DNA from: Acidobacteriota bacterium
GTDB lineage: Bacteria; Acidobacteriota; Terriglobia; Terriglobales; Acidobacteriaceae
Assembly (NCBI GenBank): GCA_023410055.1
Contig: JAEYQK010000030.1
Span: 9,092-73,091, forward strand
Direction: 5' to 3'
DNA: 64,000 bases
Positions 62,464-64,000 of the stretch are shown piece by piece (within the stretch, counting starts at the first letter, position 1; every line of letters begins with the position of its first letter). A program made the translations under genes and the position numbers. Below the pieces are notes generated by a model, which made no database searches, was not told the origin of the DNA, and saw nothing but the letters and a program-made list of their open reading frames with translations.

Positions 62464-63663
62464 TCACTTCCCTGCTGCACTGTTCGTTAGTGGTTGGCCG
62501 GTCTTCTCGTCGGCCGAGTGCCTCTGGCGCACAACAACGCTTGTCAGCAGCACGACCATTACAGCCCCGCAAAGCGGCACCACGGTCCCCATGTGAATAC
62601 CTGTCCTCTGGCCAACGAATCCCGCGATGGAAGGTGAGGCAAAGGCTCCGATCAGGGATATCGCGAAGAGGGTACCGAACACAGTACCAGCGAACCGCTG
62701 GTAACGATCACCGGCAATGGCCAGCACCGTAGGAAAAATGGCAGAAAAACCGAGCGCTGTGACCAAGATGCCGAGCGAGATCAACGCAGGCGAAGCGGAG
62801 AGGAACATGAGTACCGTGCCCGAGAGTGCAACGCCCGCGCAGCACATCACGAGGATCTCCTTACGTATGGTCTTGAGCAGCCTCACCGCGATGATTCGAC
62901 CACCCGCCATCGCCGCCATGTAACCCACAAGCGCGAGAGTGGCCGTACGAGGGGAAGCACCCGCCGCCCCGACCCATCTTGAGGCAAACGTATGTGTCAC
63001 CTGCTCATTAGCGGACTGGAAAAAAAGTAGGCTGGAGAATAGCAGTACTCCCGGATAGCCGACGACTTTGACCGCTTCACGTAGTGAGAAGCAGTGCGCA
63101 TCCTTCGCGTCTGGAAACGACATCAGCAGGTAAACCATGCCGACGATCGTGGCATAGAAGGCCGCAACAAGTATCGCTGTGGACGGAGAAACGCGCGCGG
63201 CTAACAGCGGCACCGTTACTGCTCCTGTCCCAAAGAAGATCGCCAGGACGTTCAACATGGCCCCACGGTTTTCGGGATACAACTCGGAGACCACGACATT
63301 GGTCGAGGTATTGAGGCCGCCACCTGCTATTCCAAGCAATACCGCCGAAAGGACCGCGAGTGGGAACGAGTTCACTACGGCAAAGCAGATAAACGCTATT
63401 GACAGCAAGAACGCGGAAACGCTCAGCACCACCTTGTTCCCAAAGCGGTCGATCAATGGCCCCACGATCGAGGTGGACACGAACATTCCGAGTATCAGGA
63501 CCGACGAAAGGCCTCCCTGTTTCGTCAGGGAATCTACTTCCAGCCGCGTTCGGACTTCCGGGAATCCGAGCAGGGTCCCGAGAAGTACGAGCGCAAAACC
63601 GAAGGCGGACATGCCGGCGCACGACGCTACAAAAAGCCCTGTGCGGCGAATGGAATGGGACAT
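62464..63663 (-). CDS. Major facilitator superfamily transporter
   Basis: 399 residues from ATG 63663, with GAGG seven bases upstream. About twelve hydrophobic helices, with DRFGNK in the cytoplasmic loop between TM2 and TM3 (GPLIDRFGNKVV), and a related YPENRGAMLN later, are typical of MFS sugar or metabolite transporters (FucP-like). The substrate is unknown. The open frame above 63663 adds an implausible 32-residue polar N-terminus. Confidence 0.85.
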   Translation of the reverse strand: MSHSIRRTGLFVASCAGMSAFGFALVLLGTLLGFPEVRTRLEVDSLTKQGGLSSVLILGMFVSTSIVGPLIDRFGNKVVLSVSAFLLSIAFICFAVVNSFPLAVLSAVLLGIAGGGLNTSTNVVVSELYPENRGAMLNVLAIFFGTGAVTVPLLAARVSPSTAILVAAFYATIVGMVYLLMSFPDAKDAHCFSLREAVKVVGYPGVLLFSSLLFFQSANEQVTHTFASRWVGAAGASPRTATLALVGYMAAMAGGRIIAVRLLKTIRKEILVMCCAGVALSGTVLMFLSASPALISLGILVTALGFSAIFPTVLAIAGDRYQRFAGTVFGTLFAISLIGAFASPSIAGFVGQRTGIHMGTVVPLCGAVMVVLLTSVVVRQRHSADEKTGQPLTNSAAGK

Positions 63664-63733
63664 TAATGGCCTCAATTCGGAATGGTTGATTTTAGCAGAG
63701 TGCGGCGAGTCTCGAATCTGGTGCAGTAGAGCT

Positions 63734-64000
63734 CTAGTTGTCCAAGCGCGATCCATCAACTATGCTGTGGAACACATAAACGGGTTCGCCTTCCGAACCG
63801 GCCAAGACCTCAGCTTGAACATTGAAGCTCTCGCGAATGTTTTCGGGAGTAAGTACATCTTCGCGACTGCCCGAATGGACCACCCTCCCGCCCTCAAGCA
63901 GAACGATCCTGTTTGCGTATCGGCAAGCGGAATTCAGATCATGCGTTGCCAAGGCGACGGCGTGTCCGCGCTGGGAAAGCACGCGGCATATCTCAAGAAC
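63734..64000 (-). CDS. ABC transporter ATPase (5' end beyond window)
   Basis: Only the C-terminal ~88 residues are inside the window. The minus-strand frame stays open to the edge. GHAVALATHDLNSACRYANR is the H-loop region of an iron-siderophore/B12-type ATPase (FecE/BtuD-like), followed by VLLEGGRVVHSGSREDVLTP. Iron chelate or B12 uptake is likely for this family; the rest lies outside. Confidence 0.85.
   Translation of the reverse strand, partial: VLEICRVLSQRGHAVALATHDLNSACRYANRIVLLEGGRVVHSGSREDVLTPENIRESFNVQAEVLAGSEGEPVYVFHSIVDGSRLDN

Overview
The window reads as a chromosomal segment of an acidobacterium, most likely a Terriglobia (subdivision 1) relative. This is inferred from gene content: a hopanoid operon headed by ispH, a one-chain LptF-LptG permease, a bactofilin, a SufBCDSUT operon under an Rrf2 regulator, and several families of short palindromic repeats. 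I ran no database search, so the taxonomy is inference. Coding density is high and most genes are housekeeping.

Layout. 1-11083 (minus strand) is a hopanoid operon read ispH, shc (hpnF), hpnH, hpnA, hpnG, two zinc alcohol dehydrogenases, hpnC, hpnD, hpnE; hpnE runs off the left edge. 11323-19586 holds the fused LptFG permease, a small membrane protein, an ABC exporter with a translated repeat array, a methyltransferase-flavoprotein pair, a second methyltransferase and a bactofilin. 20153-28710 holds a secreted protein, enolase, a DUF2059 protein, a thioesterase, a UbiD decarboxylase, a nucleotidyltransferase-like protein, a PilZ protein, two phosphoesterases and tRNA-Gly(CCC). 28914-32066 is a complete IS1595-type transposon with 26-bp terminal inverted repeats and an 8-bp target duplication. 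It carries passenger genes, including a HEPN-like protein overlapped by a 55-codon gene. 32269-39674 is a phosphoribosyltransferase and the SUF operon. 39676-49625 holds a secreted protein, a DHH phosphoesterase, a zinc-ribbon membrane protein, a Fur regulator, a penicillin-acylase-like enzyme, a propeller lipoprotein and a homocysteine methyltransferase/MTHFR fusion. 49993-64000 holds a BON lipoprotein, MobA, an Mla-type ATPase, ribE, ribD, ftsY, an HD-GYP sensor, prepilin peptidase, a PAS protein, a coiled-coil exported protein, an integrase remnant beside tRNA-Leu(TAG), a DUF3467 protein, a GT39 enzyme, an MFS transporter and the end of an ABC ATPase.

How they work together. IspH supplies isoprenoid precursors. 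HpnD, HpnC and HpnE make squalene from farnesyl diphosphate, Shc cyclises it, HpnH adds adenosine and HpnG removes adenine. The two embedded dehydrogenases are candidates for the poorly known step from ribosylhopane to bacteriohopanetetrol. The SUF genes build Fe-S clusters, needed for example by IspH and HpnH.

The most unusual material is repetitive. A ~109-nt three-part element occurs twice (14234 and 28801) with every internal spacing conserved, and the transposon sits at the edge of one copy. A palindrome built on GCCGGACTCCAGTCCGGC occurs between genes and also inside the open frames of an ABC exporter (five tandem in-frame copies) and of sufD. A different palindrome forms the last codons of sufD.
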